This document shows positions 1-18,368 of a stretch of 64,000 nt of DNA, one piece after another. Source of the stretch: Scenedesmus sp. ARA3 (taxonomy: Eukaryota > Chlorophyta > Chlorophyceae > Sphaeropleales > Scenedesmaceae); NCBI GenBank assembly GCA_004335835.1, contig RWJK01001716.1, forward strand, positions 1 through 64,000, in the 5' to 3' direction. Under the pieces are notes generated by a model. It ran no database searches, was not told where the DNA came from, and was given only the letters and a program-made list of their open reading frames with translations. The stretch's first letter is position 1. The number at the start of each line of letters is the position of its first letter. Position numbers and translations under genes: made by a program.

Positions 1-102
1 GCCTAGGGCATGGTTATGCAGACACAGCGAAGCTCCCCCTGTGCCTGCACGTATATGTGTAATAACAAGACGAGTATCATGCGTAACAATCAGAGCCTTG
101 CA

Positions 103-474
103 TTAAATCTCCTCCCACCTTGAGGTGTGATGCTGTGGTAGCCCCTCTGCGTCCCTTCCACAGATGGGCTTCAAATTCTCATCGACACGTTGCTCCTTCA
201 CGCACTTTGAGCACTCCTGCTCGTCCTTTGGGTAGGGCTTTTTGCCATTGGTTGTGCTGCTACTGCTGTCGTGGCCATTGGCATTGCTGCTGCTGCCATT
301 GCTACTGCTGCTGTTGCTGCTGCTGCTACGCACAGCGCGCACAGATCGCCTAGAGCGGCTCGATGTAACGCATGGTGTGCTAAGAGGCCTGAAGGCTGGG
401 TTCCTGGCGTGTGTGGAGCAGCTCGCAGAGCTGCCAAGCATGGACAAGTGCATCATCTGATGCGACACAAGCAT
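103..474 (-). CDS. Small putative plastid-targeted protein (single exon)
   Basis: An uninterrupted 123-codon reading frame. Residues 1 to about 75 are rich in Ser, Arg, Ala and Thr and almost free of acidic residues, as in chloroplast transit peptides, followed by a Ser/Asn/Gly linker. The C-terminal 46 residues are different in character: charged, with a CxxC pair (ECSKC), and ending in RWEEI before a TAA stop. Start codons at 474, 456, 453 and 438 are all possible; the one at 438 gives the most typical transit peptide (MLGSSASC...). I do not recognise the mature part. The mixture of a transit-like N-terminus and a non-repetitive charged C-terminus is the main argument that this is coding. 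An extra 5' exon cannot be excluded. Confidence 0.5.
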   Translation of the reverse strand: MLVSHQMMHLSMLGSSASCSTHARNPAFRPLSTPCVTSSRSRRSVRAVRSSSSNSSSSNGSSSNANGHDSSSSTTNGKKPYPKDEQECSKCVKEQRVDENLKPICGRDAEGLPQHHTSRWEEI

Positions 475-986
475 GTGCCAACCAACATAGTTGCCGGCAG
501 TGGCAGTGCAATGTCGCTTACATCCCGCAGGACCACATAAGTGGCATGTGCCGCGCCATGTGCGTCAGTTCTGTCTCTTCTTTTACCTCGGACGATATGC
601 GTCATGCATTCCACAATTCGTTGCCAGGCAACCGACCGCTACTCTGGAACCGTGATTATTCCTGATATCAAGTTTTGATTTATAAATCAGGCAGCAGGCA
701 GCGGACTCACTCTCCCCGCGAGTACGCAGCACGCTGGGAATCGTACTGCAGCATTTACAGGGCCAGCATCATCATGCACATAATTGATCAGCTACGGGAT
801 TTTGGAGCGACCCATGCAGTCCATGAATTTGCACACAGCGGCACAAGGAAACACTGGACCATAGGCATCCTGGCCAGGCAGGCCAGAATCTGACAGCTGA
901 AGGATTTTGCCATGCACAACAGCGATTTGAACAAGCAACTCTATAAACAAAAGTACTGGCGGAACCAAGCATGCGGATTTTAGGGT
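475..986. other. Intergenic stretch, includes 3' UTR of the first monooxygenase
   Basis: No gene recognised. The part nearest 986 should be the 3' UTR of the minus-strand monooxygenase; a reverse-complement TGTAA lies at 755-759. Confidence 0.5.
755..759 (-). terminator. Putative TGTAA poly(A) signal of monooxygenase copy A
   Basis: TGTAA is the usual chlorophyte polyadenylation signal. This one lies about 230 nt downstream of the stop codon at 987 on the minus strand. Five-base motifs occur by chance, so this is only a candidate. Confidence 0.35.
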
Positions 987-4126
<3,140 letters not shown>

Positions 4127-4243
4127 GACACCACAGCAGGCCGTTCTGATAGACTGCAAGCGAGAGTTTTATTGAAAGACCTGAATCCACCTCCCCCTCC
4201 TCTGGAAACTAGAGGCAATCACTGTTGCACTCTGGTGCAGGAT

Positions 4244-4291
<48 letters not shown>

Positions 4292-4944
4292 GTAACGCTT
4301 ATCATTGCGAGAGACACCATTTATTAGTGTGATGCAGTGTATACTGGCTGTTTTTGCGTTGAGGTGCCGCACCTAAGTGAAAACGCAGGACAACGCATTT
4401 CGCGATGCAGACCAGTTCTGTCGGAAGTGATGGTGATGCTCATGCTCAGGCTGAAGCCGCAACAACGGCAACAAGGGTGTCAAGCATTGTATTTTTTCAA
4501 GGTATGGGCGAACTCCTACAGAATGATGACGCCTGGGATGACAAAAGCAAAGTGACCGACTCTGCAGGGTCCGCACTTTCTTAGAGAAGGCGTGGCACTT
4601 GAAAACACGCTTGCCGAAGGCGTAAATGGCTAATAGTGTCAACTACTGGAAATGTATCGGTCCATAGGTTGAATGCGAAGCAGCAGGTGGGCTCCTTTCC
4701 CTTTCGACAGAACCTTTCGACAACATGCATATGCCCGAAGGACTTGTCCTGCGTAAGTAAGACTTGTCCTACCACGTGTGCAGCACAACGAATACAAAGT
4801 CAGATTACTGCGGAGCACACTCGAGGATCGCTGCATAAGCCTACTGCTGATGCTATCACCTGCTGCTGCTGCTGCTGCTGCTGCCTGCGCCTACCTGCAG
4901 CAGTGACTCTCCTGTGACGTCTCTCAAACACTTGCCACGGTGTC
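4127..4944. promoter_or_regulatory. Shared divergent promoter region of the two monooxygenases
   Basis: 818 bp between the two start codons (4126 minus, 4945 plus). Just upstream of both ATGs about a dozen bases are conserved (ggtgtcATGGAC). Each side carries a CAG/CTG run in mirror orientation (4245-4293 CAG, about 4860-4884 CTG). No TATA box or other defined element was identified. No coding exon recognised inside. Confidence 0.55.
4245..4293. repeat. CAG microsatellite in the divergent promoter
   Basis: Near-perfect CAG run with one CAA interruption. It would lie in the 5' UTR or promoter of monooxygenase copy A, where it reads CTG on the sense strand. Confidence 0.9.
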
Positions 4945-7970
<3,026 letters not shown>

Positions 7971-8451
7971 CCTGCTTGGTTAGTTTTCTTGTTTGGTAGC
8001 ATGTGCAAGGCGGCAGGCCATACTATGCCGGGCAGCTGGAGGCACTATGTCGTACGCAGGTGTTCAGTTCTGGCATTTGTTACCTACTGTCACTTGGCTG
8101 TGGCTGATGTGCGTCTGTCAAGATTTGTTGCACTGTAACATCATGGCATGATGCTCTACCAAAGCGCTCCTGTGCACGGCTTCAAAACATCAAGTCCAAC
8201 TAGATACTGCCGGATCTTGGCCAGCCAGGCCAGCTGCAGCAGCTCCGTGGTCCAGTGCTTTCATTGTGCTGCTGTTGGGAAAAACATCACGAGCCGAAGC
8301 TGTTTCAAACAGCACAACGTTTGTGCCCACCACTGCAGAGCAAGTGGTGCAAGCGTCATATGCCCACATGCACCCACTGTGCACACACGACCCGTTGCAA
8401 CTTGAACTTTAGCACCCGAACAGATAAAAACTTTGGCACCTTGGCCTTGCG
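7971..8451. other. Convergent intergenic region
   Basis: 3' UTRs of monooxygenase copy B (plus) and the dioxygenase (minus). No exon recognised. Confidence 0.5.
8134..8138 (+). terminator. Putative TGTAA poly(A) signal of monooxygenase copy B
   Basis: TGTAA 164 nt after the stop codon at 7970, a usual distance for a green algal 3' UTR. A chance occurrence cannot be excluded. Confidence 0.45.
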
Positions 8452-10676
8452 TCACGCCGCTGCCTCTGCTGGCGGCTGCTCATCCCACATCAACCCCAGC
8501 TTCTGCATAATGTAGTGCCCCGCCTTCACAGAGGTGTACTGCACACCAACACCACCAGCAGCAGCAGCAGCAGCCCTATCATCACCACCTGGTGCCCCTC
8601 CCGCGCCGGCCTGTACACTGCTACCAGCTGCTGCTGCTGCTGCTGCTGCAATGGCTGCCGGCTGCACCACAGCATCAAAGTCGCAGTTGCAGAAGAAGGG
8701 TGCCGAGTAGCGCGCCCTGCTGCTGCCGTTGAACACGCGGTGCTCCGTAGATTTGTACAGACCATTAGTCCACATGGCTGTCATGTCACCAAGGTTGACC
8801 AGGAATGCACCTGCAGGTCAGCGTGACCAGACCAATTTGGCAAGCCGTGAGTGCCGGAGCGGTACAAATGATACACATGTAGACCCCTCATATGTGTGCT
8901 GCTATGCGTGCTACTCTGCTTGCCGAATCAGCCAGCCCTGACTACATAACACTGGGGACGGGAGTAAGCTGCACATGGTGTCCCTTGAACTCCTGCTGTG
9001 ACTTGCTGTGTGTGGAGCAAGCAGTGTGCAAAGCAGTGCAGCCAAACCAGCCCTGCCTGTGCTCTGAGCGGCCTCACCTGGTATGGTTGGTGCTGTGACC
9101 CACTTGGCTGAAGCCATCTTCACCTGCAGCCCAGGCACATCATCCTGGACGGCGGAAGAGTCGGACAAAGCGGCAGACAGGCAGTACGCACTTCAGCATA
9201 ATTGAGGCATGATGTTGGCACGCTGCGAGGCTACTGCCTTCGATAGTTCGGCGGACCTGCTTTGAACATCATGCCCCAAGAAAAACTAGTAGCATGACTG
9301 ACCCTGCTAATTGTCCACATGCATGCATATGCGAGATGTTTCCAAGTCCTGACGTCCAAGCAGAAGCTGGGCTGGCACATGTGTGGATCTAAAAAGCTTG
9401 TGGGCTGCTGCTACACAGTAACACAGCATGCAAGCGCAGCTACTGACAGCTTACAAGCCTACCTGTGCCAAGATGGTCATGAACCCGCAGTCGGTGTGCG
9501 TCCCACACCCAACATACTGCTGCTGCTGCTGCTGGCCGGCGTCAGCCGCACCAGTCACTGCCTCGTGCTGCTGCTGCTGCTCTGCCGCTGCTGGCTGCTG
9601 CTCCCCGCCTGTGCTCTGTGGCGGTGGCGGGTAGCGCAGCAGCAGCAGCTGAGCCACAGGGTCCTGCATCTTGTCAGTAAAGAAGGCCTCAGGCAGACCC
9701 AGGGACAGTGCCAGGCCCCTGGCAACAACACGGCTCAGCTCCAACATGGATGCAAAGTAGCCCTGCACCTGCTGCTTCCAGCCTGGCAGCTGGCTGGGCC
9801 ACACATTGGGGCCGTGCATTGGGGACCTGCTGCCCTCAGCACCTGCACAGGGACCACGTGCAGCAGTTCGTAACATGTTATTGTTGCATTGCCTCAAGCG
9901 GCACTTAGGGCACCTACAGCATTGGTGAGAAGCGTCCCCGTTGGTTGCTGTGCCTGGTGCTGGAGACGTGCTGGACTGAGCAAGAGCTGCATATTCACCT
10001 TGCGACGAGGCATGTTGAGTCAACCAGTGAGCAATGAAGTGCGAAGCTGCCAGCTGATCGCTGACTGTTACGGTGTTATAACAGATTTTCAAACAACAAA
10101 AGGGCTCACCCAGCAGGTAGCTCTCCTTCCTGTCTGGCCCCACCACGCAGCTCTCCTCAGGCACACAGTTGTGGGAACCGCCCAGCCCTGTGTACCCGCG
10201 GTGCAACGGCGACAGCCGAGCATCCAGTGCAGCCTTGGCTGGCTCAGGCAGGTCAAACAAGGCGCGTACTGCTTCAAACAGCGGCGCTGCTAAAATGCCG
10301 TGCCCCGAGACGTAGAAGAAGCCTGCGGCAGTTGAGCAGACAGAGGGTGTGGATGAAGCACGTTTGGTGTGGTACTGGAGATGGACTGCCGTGATCAGCG
10401 AGGCATGCAGTGTGCCCAACAGTGAGTTGAAGCACAGCACAGATGAGCGCAGCTTGCTGCAGCAGCAGGTGAGCATATCACGCGGATGGTAGGTGCAAAG
10501 TGTGCGGTGTGCAAGCAGCACTATGATGCTGTGCTGGCCTTGCCTGTGTTGATGCATGCACGTCTGATGGCCTGTGCAATGGCGTCCAGATCCTCTTGGC
10601 TTGCACTGCCTTGGTACAGGGGTCCTATGTCAATCACTGGCAACTCCTCAGCTGATGCCACAGGCACCTCCATCAT
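8452..10676 (-). CDS. Fe(II)/2-oxoglutarate-dependent dioxygenase, IPNS-like
   Basis: Exons on the minus strand: 10676-10544, 10322-10110, 9842-9463, 9144-9078, 8810-8452; the phases fit and give 383 residues. An in-frame TAG upstream supports the start at 10676. The N-terminal part ([10 protein letters not shown], then [10 protein letters not shown]) is the DIOX_N domain of the isopenicillin N synthase/plant 2-ODD superfamily. The catalytic core is complete: His231 and Asp233 in THTDCGF, His288 in STEHRV, and the 2-oxoglutarate-binding Arg298-x-Ser300 in RARYSAPFF. Poly-Gln and poly-Ala/Gly inserts sit before HxD and in the C-terminal part. Intron 1 uses a GC donor (CACAG|GCAAGG). Relatives include gibberellin and flavonoid oxidases, but the substrate cannot be read from the sequence. 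Confidence 0.92.
10542..10543 (-). other. GC donor of a GC-AG intron
   Basis: The reading frame needs exon 1 of the dioxygenase to end at 10544 with one leftover base, followed by GCAAGG. This joins INT to [10 protein letters not shown], the expected family sequence; no GT donor gives that junction. Confidence 0.75.
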
Positions 10677-11516
10677 TAGCTCCTGCTGCTACAACAAGTG
10701 ACACGCGCACTCCGCACAGTCGCTGAAAGTTACACCAGTAGATCAAGATAACGACTTGACGTGCTCAATTGAGCAGCTTGCAGGACGATCCTGGAAGCAC
10801 AGGAATCGACGGTGGTGGTGTGTTGGTGACACTGCTGCACTTGATACAGTTTCTCAGTGCGACTGCCAGTCGATACGGCAAAATAACGTATATACAAATG
10901 TGAACCGAGGTGCGTGCATGCAAGGAGGGGCCTGACAGCACCAGCAACAGTTGCAATCCGATGTTCAGGTCATTCCCATTTGACTGGTGACTGGCCAGGC
11001 CAGGCCTGAGCACGGAAATGCATGGTGAGGAGTAGCATGCACAGGTAAAATATTAAATTTGATTGATGTTATAGTCGCACGTGTGCTTTCGGTTTAAAAA
11101 ACATGTCAGCTGAGCTCGTGGTGCTGCTTCCGCACCCACCTCTATTTGTCGCTGAAAACATACCCAAACAATGCAATTGTACATCAGGTTTGCCTGCTGA
11201 CATGTAGTGTAGATTGCCAGGAACGCCTTGGACTACTGATAACAGGACAGCAGCGCTGAGCTATCGTGGAGACCCTGCTGGGATATTGGAGACAAATAAC
11301 GCTCACTCGGGGTCACTGGTTATAGCCGCAAGTAAAGCACAGCTGCAGCAGCAGGTTCATCTGCCTGCAGTGCTGCTGACTGGAAGTCCCTGCACGCTCT
11401 GGGTTGTGCCAGCAGAACAGCAAGCTCATGCTGCTGTAGCACCGTAGCAGCTGCTAGAGCAGCCCAACAAAGGTTTCCACTCTCGGCTGCCTTGAGCAGC
11501 AGTGTCGCCAGCAGCT
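10677..11516. promoter_or_regulatory. Divergent promoter region, dioxygenase and coiled-coil gene
   Basis: 840 bp between start codons on opposite strands. It includes locally AT-rich sequence around 11041-11100. No specific element identified and no exon recognised. Confidence 0.45.
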
Positions 11517-14500
11517 ATGGACTCTTCTATGATGGCGTATGGCACGCCTTCCAGCATGCTGGAGAGTGCTGGAAAGCAGGATGAAGTGAGTGCTTGTTAC
11601 AACCATGACACATCAGCATAGATTTAACGGCATGCACATAGACATTGCAGCATGAGAGCATGCTTGCATACCTCAAACAGGAACCAGCACCTGCAAAGCA
11701 GCGTTTGTGTGTTGGCTGGCCTATGACTCTCTTCTGTCCCACATGGCTTCGTTCCAGCTGACTGCTGTGCAGAGTCCAGCCCTGCTTACCTGCTTGTGAC
11801 TGAAACTGCACGCCCTGCAACATCTGGCAAATTGCTCTTGCAGGTCATCCGGCTCAAAGCAGCTCTCAATGAGAAAGACATGGAGCTCATCGAGCTGCGG
11901 GAGCAGCACATGCAGCTGGTGGTGAGCAGCAGCATGCACTGTCTCGGCCGCATAATACGGGAGCTGGCAGCGGCAGGGAGACAGCTTGTCCCTGAATTGT
12001 GTGCAAGCTTCTCAGGTTGCAAGTGCGGGGCTAGTTGTGCTGGCAGGCTGCTGAATATCCAAGTCTGTTGGCTCCTCAACTGTGTTGGCTCCTGCCTGTG
12101 CAGGCTCGCAGCCAGGAGGCGCGCTCCAACTGGGAGAACGCGCTGGACACCAAAGACAGGGCCATCACGCAGCTGGAGGAGGCGCTAGAGAGCAGCAAGC
12201 GGGCACTGGTGAGACACAGCAGCCAGCAGCAGCAGCAGGCATCATCGCAGTTGACAACAGCTGCAGCAGGTGATGTGACAGCTTATGGCGGCAGCTGCAG
12301 CTAGTGCTGGCTTCAACAGCCTCGGCGGTTGAAGAGCAGCAGCTACGAACGCATCTGTGCATCTGTGTGCTATATTGAGGCAGCAACCTTTCGCTAATCC
12401 GCTTGCTGCCTGCGATGCAGGAGGCTGCACATCGACAAGCTGCTGCAGTCCAGGATGACGCTGGCGCTGGCATGTCAGTGCTGCAGGGCAAGGTGCACTC
12501 GCTGGAGGCAGCTCTTGCAGAGGCACATGCCACGGTGAGCAACAAGGGCTCTGTAAGCCATGCAGCGCGAAGTGCTGCGCAGCAAGAGGTGGCTTTGTGC
12601 AAGTGGCAGTTGGCATGCTTGCTGCATGCGCGGTGTTAGCAGTTTGTGTGCACTTCTTCACACCAGTATTCAGCCGTCGCCTCACCCATGGCACTGTTTG
12701 CACTGCTGCTGTGTACATCACACCAGATCACGCAGCAGTCCGAGGCCATGTCTGACCAAGCCAAGCAGTTGGAGGCGGCCAGGCATGCCACATCACAGGA
12801 GGGCGCCGCAGCAGACGCGCGTGTGAGGGCGCTACAGCAAGGTGCGCGCAAGCACAGACACAGCTTAGGTTCACCTGTATGCTGTCTCGGCTGCCATGCT
12901 GGCATTGTTGTCTTGGCTGTCAGCGTGGCACGCCTCCACCTGTGCCCACAAACAGCATTTAATGTCAGCACTCACAGCATCACTATTTTGATGGCAGATA
13001 GCCCTCCAACAGAAGTGCTGCTGCAATGTTGTGCTGTGCGTTGCGCATTTGCTGCCACTGCAGAGCTTGCCAGCTTCCAGATGCAGCATGGCAATCTGCA
13101 GCGAGAGCTGAACCAGCTGCGCGCCATGACAGCAGAGAAAGACGAGAGGCTGGCTGACGCAGCAGGCGGCGAGCGGCAGATGCGGCAGCAGCTGGAGCAG
13201 CTCAGGCAGCAGCTGCGCGAAGCAGGTGAGGCCCATGGCAGGATGCTGCTGCTGTGGGTTGTGGGGTTGTCTGGGGGATTGTGGCTGCGGGGGGTGTAGT
13301 AGCTGCTGCAGTGATGTGTTTCCTTGTTTGCAATGGCTGCACACCAGCATGCAGCAGCCAGTTGCATGTTTTCCAGTGCAGCTGTTGAGCCTGCTGGCCC
13401 CATGCTCACGCTTGCTGTTGTGCGTATGCAGAGCTCCAGCAGCGGGACCAGCCGAACCGCATGCAGCAGCAGCTGGCGGAGCTGAGCCAGCAGCTGCAGG
13501 TGGTGCAGCACAGGGCAGCAGCCAAGGAGGCCAGCAGCAGGAAGTACAAGGAGGCGGTGCGCGCCTTCAAGGTGAGGGTGCCATCGTTTCTAGGCTGCAG
13601 CAGCGGCAGCAGCAGCCGCAGCAGCGGTGGCTGCGGCAGCCAGACAATGTTCAACTTGTTGGGATGCTTCATACTTCTGACCTGCTGCATGAACAGCCTA
13701 TCATACCGTACAGCTAGCACGGCCATGTGCATTGAACTACGTGTGTAAGGTGTGCCATTGCGTTCACGGTCTGACGCTATGCACGTACTCACACTGCTTC
13801 ACACTGCATCTCCCTGCTGTTCCGCTTGTCTCTGCTGCTCAGACCAAGCTGCAGGAGCGGGATGATGCACTGGCACAACGCCAGTCACAAATCCTGGAGC
13901 TCCATACAGAGCTGTCGCAGCTGCAGCGCCTGCTCAAGCTGGGCCCCTCTGGCTCAGCAGCAGCAGCAGCAGCAGCTGGTGGCCTCAGGAGCAGCAGCTT
14001 GCGCATGTCAGGCGGCATGGCACAGCCAGGCAGCCCAGCCAGAGCAGCTGGCGGCTGGGGCGGTGGCAGCTGTGGGTATGATGAGCGCGGCTCGCATGCA
14101 GCTGCTGCTGCAATGCTCGGCTGCAGCAGCTACAGCCCTGGCAGGGGAGGCGGCGGCAGCAACAGGGAGGGACTGCGGTCCAGAGGCAGCGCAGAGGACG
14201 TAGTGGCTGCTGCTACTGACGGTGAGTGCTTGTCGAGTGCCTTTGAAGCCAAAGCAGCAGCAGCAGAATGCACGCATGACAGAGGCTGCGTCATCAAGGA
14301 CGTCCCTGCTGCTTGCGTGCTGCCTGGTGGCGGTCTTTTCATGTCGACTGATATACATGTGCTGGGCACACCGCTGTTTGTCTCACATCTAAAATCCTGC
14401 TGTCTGTCTGCTGCTGTGCTGCTGCGGCACATACCATCTACACCACACCATCACATCACAGAGTTGGAGCGGCTGCGTGTTGAGGTGCACGGCTTCCACC

Positions 14501-17345
14501 TGGAGCTTGCAGCGCTGCAGGTGCAGCTCTCAGACAAGGATGCGCTGCTGCAGCGCGCGCTGGGCGACGCGTCGCAGCTCGATGCCGAGCGCGGCGCGGC
14601 TGCGGAGCGTGCGGAGGAGGCCACGCAGGCTGCCCTCAGCTTGGAGCGGCAGCTGCGGGAGGCGCAGCAGGCCTTGCAGGAAGTGCAGAAGGCTAAAACT
14701 GAACTGACAGAGAAGCTGGCTGCAGTTGAGGCGAGGGCTGAGGGGCTGCAGAGTGACCAGACGCGCTGGCTGCGGGCTGAGGGCGGGCTGCGGGCGCAGC
14801 TGCAGGAGGTGCAGGAGCAGCAGCAGGATGAGGCGCAGCAGCGCGGGCAGCTGCAGCAGCAGCTCAAGGAGGCTGCGCAGCGAGAGGCAGACGCGACCAG
14901 GTGTGTGTTCAAGCATGTAGTCACAACATTTGGATTAACCGGTGATTAGAGGCTGGCAGGTGAAGCCAGTGCGTTTGTGCACCTGGCCATGCACAAGTGT
15001 AGTTATACTGGTTGGTTGCAGCTGGCATGCTGTAGCTTGGATTAGCAGCAGCCCAGCAGCTTGGTGCTGTGCTGGCACTTGCAGGTGTTAGAGCGCAGCT
15101 GAACCCCGTGCGGCCGCTGCTACCAGCTCAACTGTTTTTGTACGCTGCCTGCTGTGTTGGTTCTCTGCTGCTGCAGGCGCATCCAGCAACTTGAGGCGCG
15201 TGCAGAGGCGCTGCAGGAGAAGCTCGATGCGACAGCCAGCGAAGCGGGGCAGCTCGTGCGCCGCGCTGACAGGCATGAGACGGCGAGCGCAACACTGCAG
15301 GTGTGTGGGCTTGCGGTGCTGTACTTGACAGCCGCTAGCTGAGAGGCTGAGTGCATATGGCTGGGCGCTTGCTGTTCATTGTTTGGCATGCAGCCCAAAT
15401 ATAGCCAAGGCTGAACCTGTACTCCATGTCACTGTTGTCGCCAATGCTGCTGCAGGCGCAGCTGGAGTCGGCCACACATGCTGCAAGGGAGTACGAGCAT
15501 GCTGCACATGCATCAGACGCGCAGCTGCGTGACGCCAGCAGGCAGCTGCAGGAGCTGCAGCGGCACAGTGAGGAGCTAGCCGGGCGTTGCGAGGCAGCAG
15601 GGCGGGCGCGGCAGCAGGCAGAGGAGCAGGGCAGGCAGCAGCTCGCGGCAATGGAGGTGAGATACAGGGCGGGCGGGACTCAGGCACATCAGCGTGCAGG
15701 TACGGCCTATGCAAGCGTTCTCGTGATCAATTTTCTTCTTCTGGCATCAGCTCCATGACACGAGCAGCTTATTGCTCAGGCTGTGTCTTCGGCTGCAGTG
15801 GCTGGAGATAACTTGAACACTGCCTCTCACTGGCTGTCCAGCAATGGTGCTGTGATATGGTTGGTCCGTCAAAGGACACGCATCACCTGAACCTGAACGG
15901 GCCTTTGTGTTGCACTGCAGGCCAAGGCAGCTGCTGCCGAGCGCCGCGCTGCCGACTTGGACTCGCAGCTGCTGCTGCTGGGCCGTGCGCTGCATGAGGC
16001 TGAGGGCGCCGCGCTGGACTGGCAGGCCAAGGCAGGACGGGCAGATGCAGCACGGCAGGAGCTAGGAGGCATGGTGGATGGCAGCGAGGCAGCAGTGCGG
16101 CAGGTGGGCGGCTGTGCGGTGGCAATGGCTATGTAAGGGAGGCACCTTGCACATGTACTGCACCTGCTGGTAGGAGCGCTGGCGGCTGTGGGCTGTATGT
16201 TCTGCATTGGGCGCACATGCCCTGTGCTGGTGCTGCCACATGACACTGCACAAATGAATGAAATGCAAAGTTGCTGACAGCTGAAGATTCTGTGTGTTGT
16301 TGCTGCCGTGGCATATCGTGCTTCTGCAGTTGCAAGCAGACTTGGCGCAGCTGCAGCTGTCGCACAGCAGCGAGCGCGCCGCTGCAGAGCAAGCCGAGCA
16401 GCAGCTGCGTGCGGCCCTGTCAGACGCGCAGGCAGCCAGGGCAGCAGCAGACATGCGGCTGCTGGAGGTTGAGCGGCAGCTGGCTGATGCAAGGGGGCAG
16501 TGCGATTCACAGGAGCGGCTGGTGGGCATGCTGCGGCAGCAGCTGTCAGAGCAGAGCAGGGCAGTGGCGGCTGCTGCAGACCTGGAGGGCACTGTGCAGG
16601 TGAGGCAGTGAGCGGGGGGATGAATGTGATGCATGCTGCGTTGCTTTGGCAGGGCTGCCTTTGTACTCTCAGCGCAACATTGCCACATGCTGCATTCTGT
16701 GCACAGCGAGCGCGTTGCAACCAGTGCTGCTGTCGCATGCCCTCTGTGCCGCAGGCGTTGGAAGCTGCATTGGCGGAGCAGCGCCAGACCGTCAGCCAGC
16801 TGCGTGCAGCTGCTGCAGCTGCACAGGGCGAGCACCAGGCCACTGTGGGAGGCCTGCTGGCTGAGCTGGCAGATAAGAGCAGCCAGCTGGTGGATGCTGA
16901 GCGGCGCTTCAGCCAGCTGGAGTCGCTGATTGGGCGCATTGCCTCACGCACTGGGGGTGTGCAAGCCGGGGGTGGGGTGCGGCAGCAGCAGCAGCAGTAT
17001 CAGGCGCCGCAGATGCCGCAGGTGCAGCGGCCGAGCTCTGCGCAGGGGCTGATGTTTGGTGGAGGTGCGGCAGCTGGCAGGCTGTCAGGGCAGCAGCAGC
17101 TGTCTGCAGGCGGTGCTCTGGGTGTTGGTGGTGGGCCAGGGTTGGGCTTTGCAGCAGTGAAGCAGCAGCAGCAGCAATGGGAGCAGCAGCAACAGGGGCT
17201 GCTGTCGAGCCTGAGGGGCAGCAGGGATCAGCAGCAACAGCAGCAGCAAGGGATCGGGGCAGGCTGGGGTGCTGCTGACGGCAGCGTACTCAGGTCTGCT
17301 GGTGGATACACGGGCAGCCCCTCGGGCGGTGGAATCGGCTACTGA
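11517..17345 (+). CDS. Long coiled-coil protein with Gln/Gly-rich tail
   Basis: Fourteen exons: 11517-11585, 11844-11921, 12104-12208, 12421-12534, 12727-12841, 13064-13225, 13432-13571, 13843-14221, 14462-14900, 15177-15300, 15456-15656, 15921-16103, 16330-16599, 16755-17345. Phases close to 989 residues. An in-frame TGA 22 nt before the ATG supports the start. From about residue 24 to 860 the protein is almost continuous heptad-like sequence rich in Leu, Glu, Gln, Ala and Arg (for example VIRLKAALNEKDMELIEL, LQRELNQLRAMTAEKDERL), broken by a Ser/Gly/Ala linker encoded by exon 8. The last 130 residues are Gly/Gln/Ser-rich and disordered. No motor, GRIP or kinase domain is visible. A scaffold at centrosome, flagellum or Golgi is possible but not shown. 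Several exons are whole numbers of heptads or nearly so. Confidence 0.88.
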
Positions 17346-18368
17346 CGTGCAGGCAGTTGAGGCGCCTGCATGCGGTTGATATTGTGGAAATTGTTGAGCT
17401 GCAGCAGCTGCTGCGTTTGTTTCCAAACGCTGTCTGCTCGCCTGATGTATGATGACTGGCTTGCTGGTCTTACCTTGCATGCAGCTATGCTGTTTTCTTT
17501 TGCGCACATCACGGTTGCTGTATGTGTTGGGTAGCTGCTGGCGGCAATTTACTTGCTGCACCACCAGCTGCATTCAGTAATAAACAGTACTGCAAGTGGT
17601 GTACTGCCGTCTGGTTGGCCGGAAGCTGGGTCAACAAGTCTTCCTATACCAAACTTGCTTGATATATGTCAGTTCGTGGCCTGCTGTAGCTAACGCCTGC
17701 GTTGCTGATTGGTCGGTGGTTACCAGCGACGGTTGCGCCACCGGCAGTCAGATTCGCCGATGCTTGAGTCACGAGCTGCTGGCCACACAACTCTCGTACA
17801 TAAAGGTCGCCGTGTTGACGAAACAACCAGAAATTTTTCTTACTCGCCAAACAACAGCGTTTGACATCGTCCCGTACCCGATTACCGTACAGCAGCCCAG
17901 CCTGCTGCATACCTGACAGCAGTAGTTCAGTGCATTCAACAAGATGCTTGCCAAGGCGATCCTCGGTCCTTTGTGAGTTCGGAGCTTATGCTCATAGTAT
18001 GCATTCAGCAACGCAGATCTGCTTGACTGTTGCTGTTCTAACTTTTGGCACAGATCGCTGCATCTGCAGAAGTGGGCATTGTCACTACCAGCAGCGCCTG
18101 CCAGCATGGCAGTGCTTGCACATTGCAGCAATAGAATGACTGGGGGCTTAGACAGTTCAGTTGCAGGTGCTAAGTTTGCATTTGCTACTCCGGTCTGCAT
18201 GCATGGATGTGTAGCCCTGGATCTGAGTGATCATGCCGCCCATCTGCTGCGTGATCACTGCATGCATGCAGTCACCATGCATTGCCCAGTCACCTCGTGA
18301 TGTGCATTCCGCTGCAGCTGGCAGCTTGCCGCAGCACAACAACCCTTATTTTTTGTGATGCTCCTCAG
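17346..18368. other. Gap with possible 5' exon(s) of the next membrane-protein gene
   Basis: 3' UTR of the coiled-coil gene, then sequence that must contain the 5' end of the gene at 18369. A candidate first exon is 17944-17972 (starts MLAKAILGP, followed by a GTGAGT donor), but its phase does not join directly to 18369, so at least one more exon would be needed. Confidence 0.3.

Noticed and set aside
17944..17972. First exon MLAKAILGP of the membrane-protein gene
   Set aside because: It has a good GTGAGT donor, but direct joining to 18369 breaks the frame of the hydrophobic core; it needs an unseen exon.
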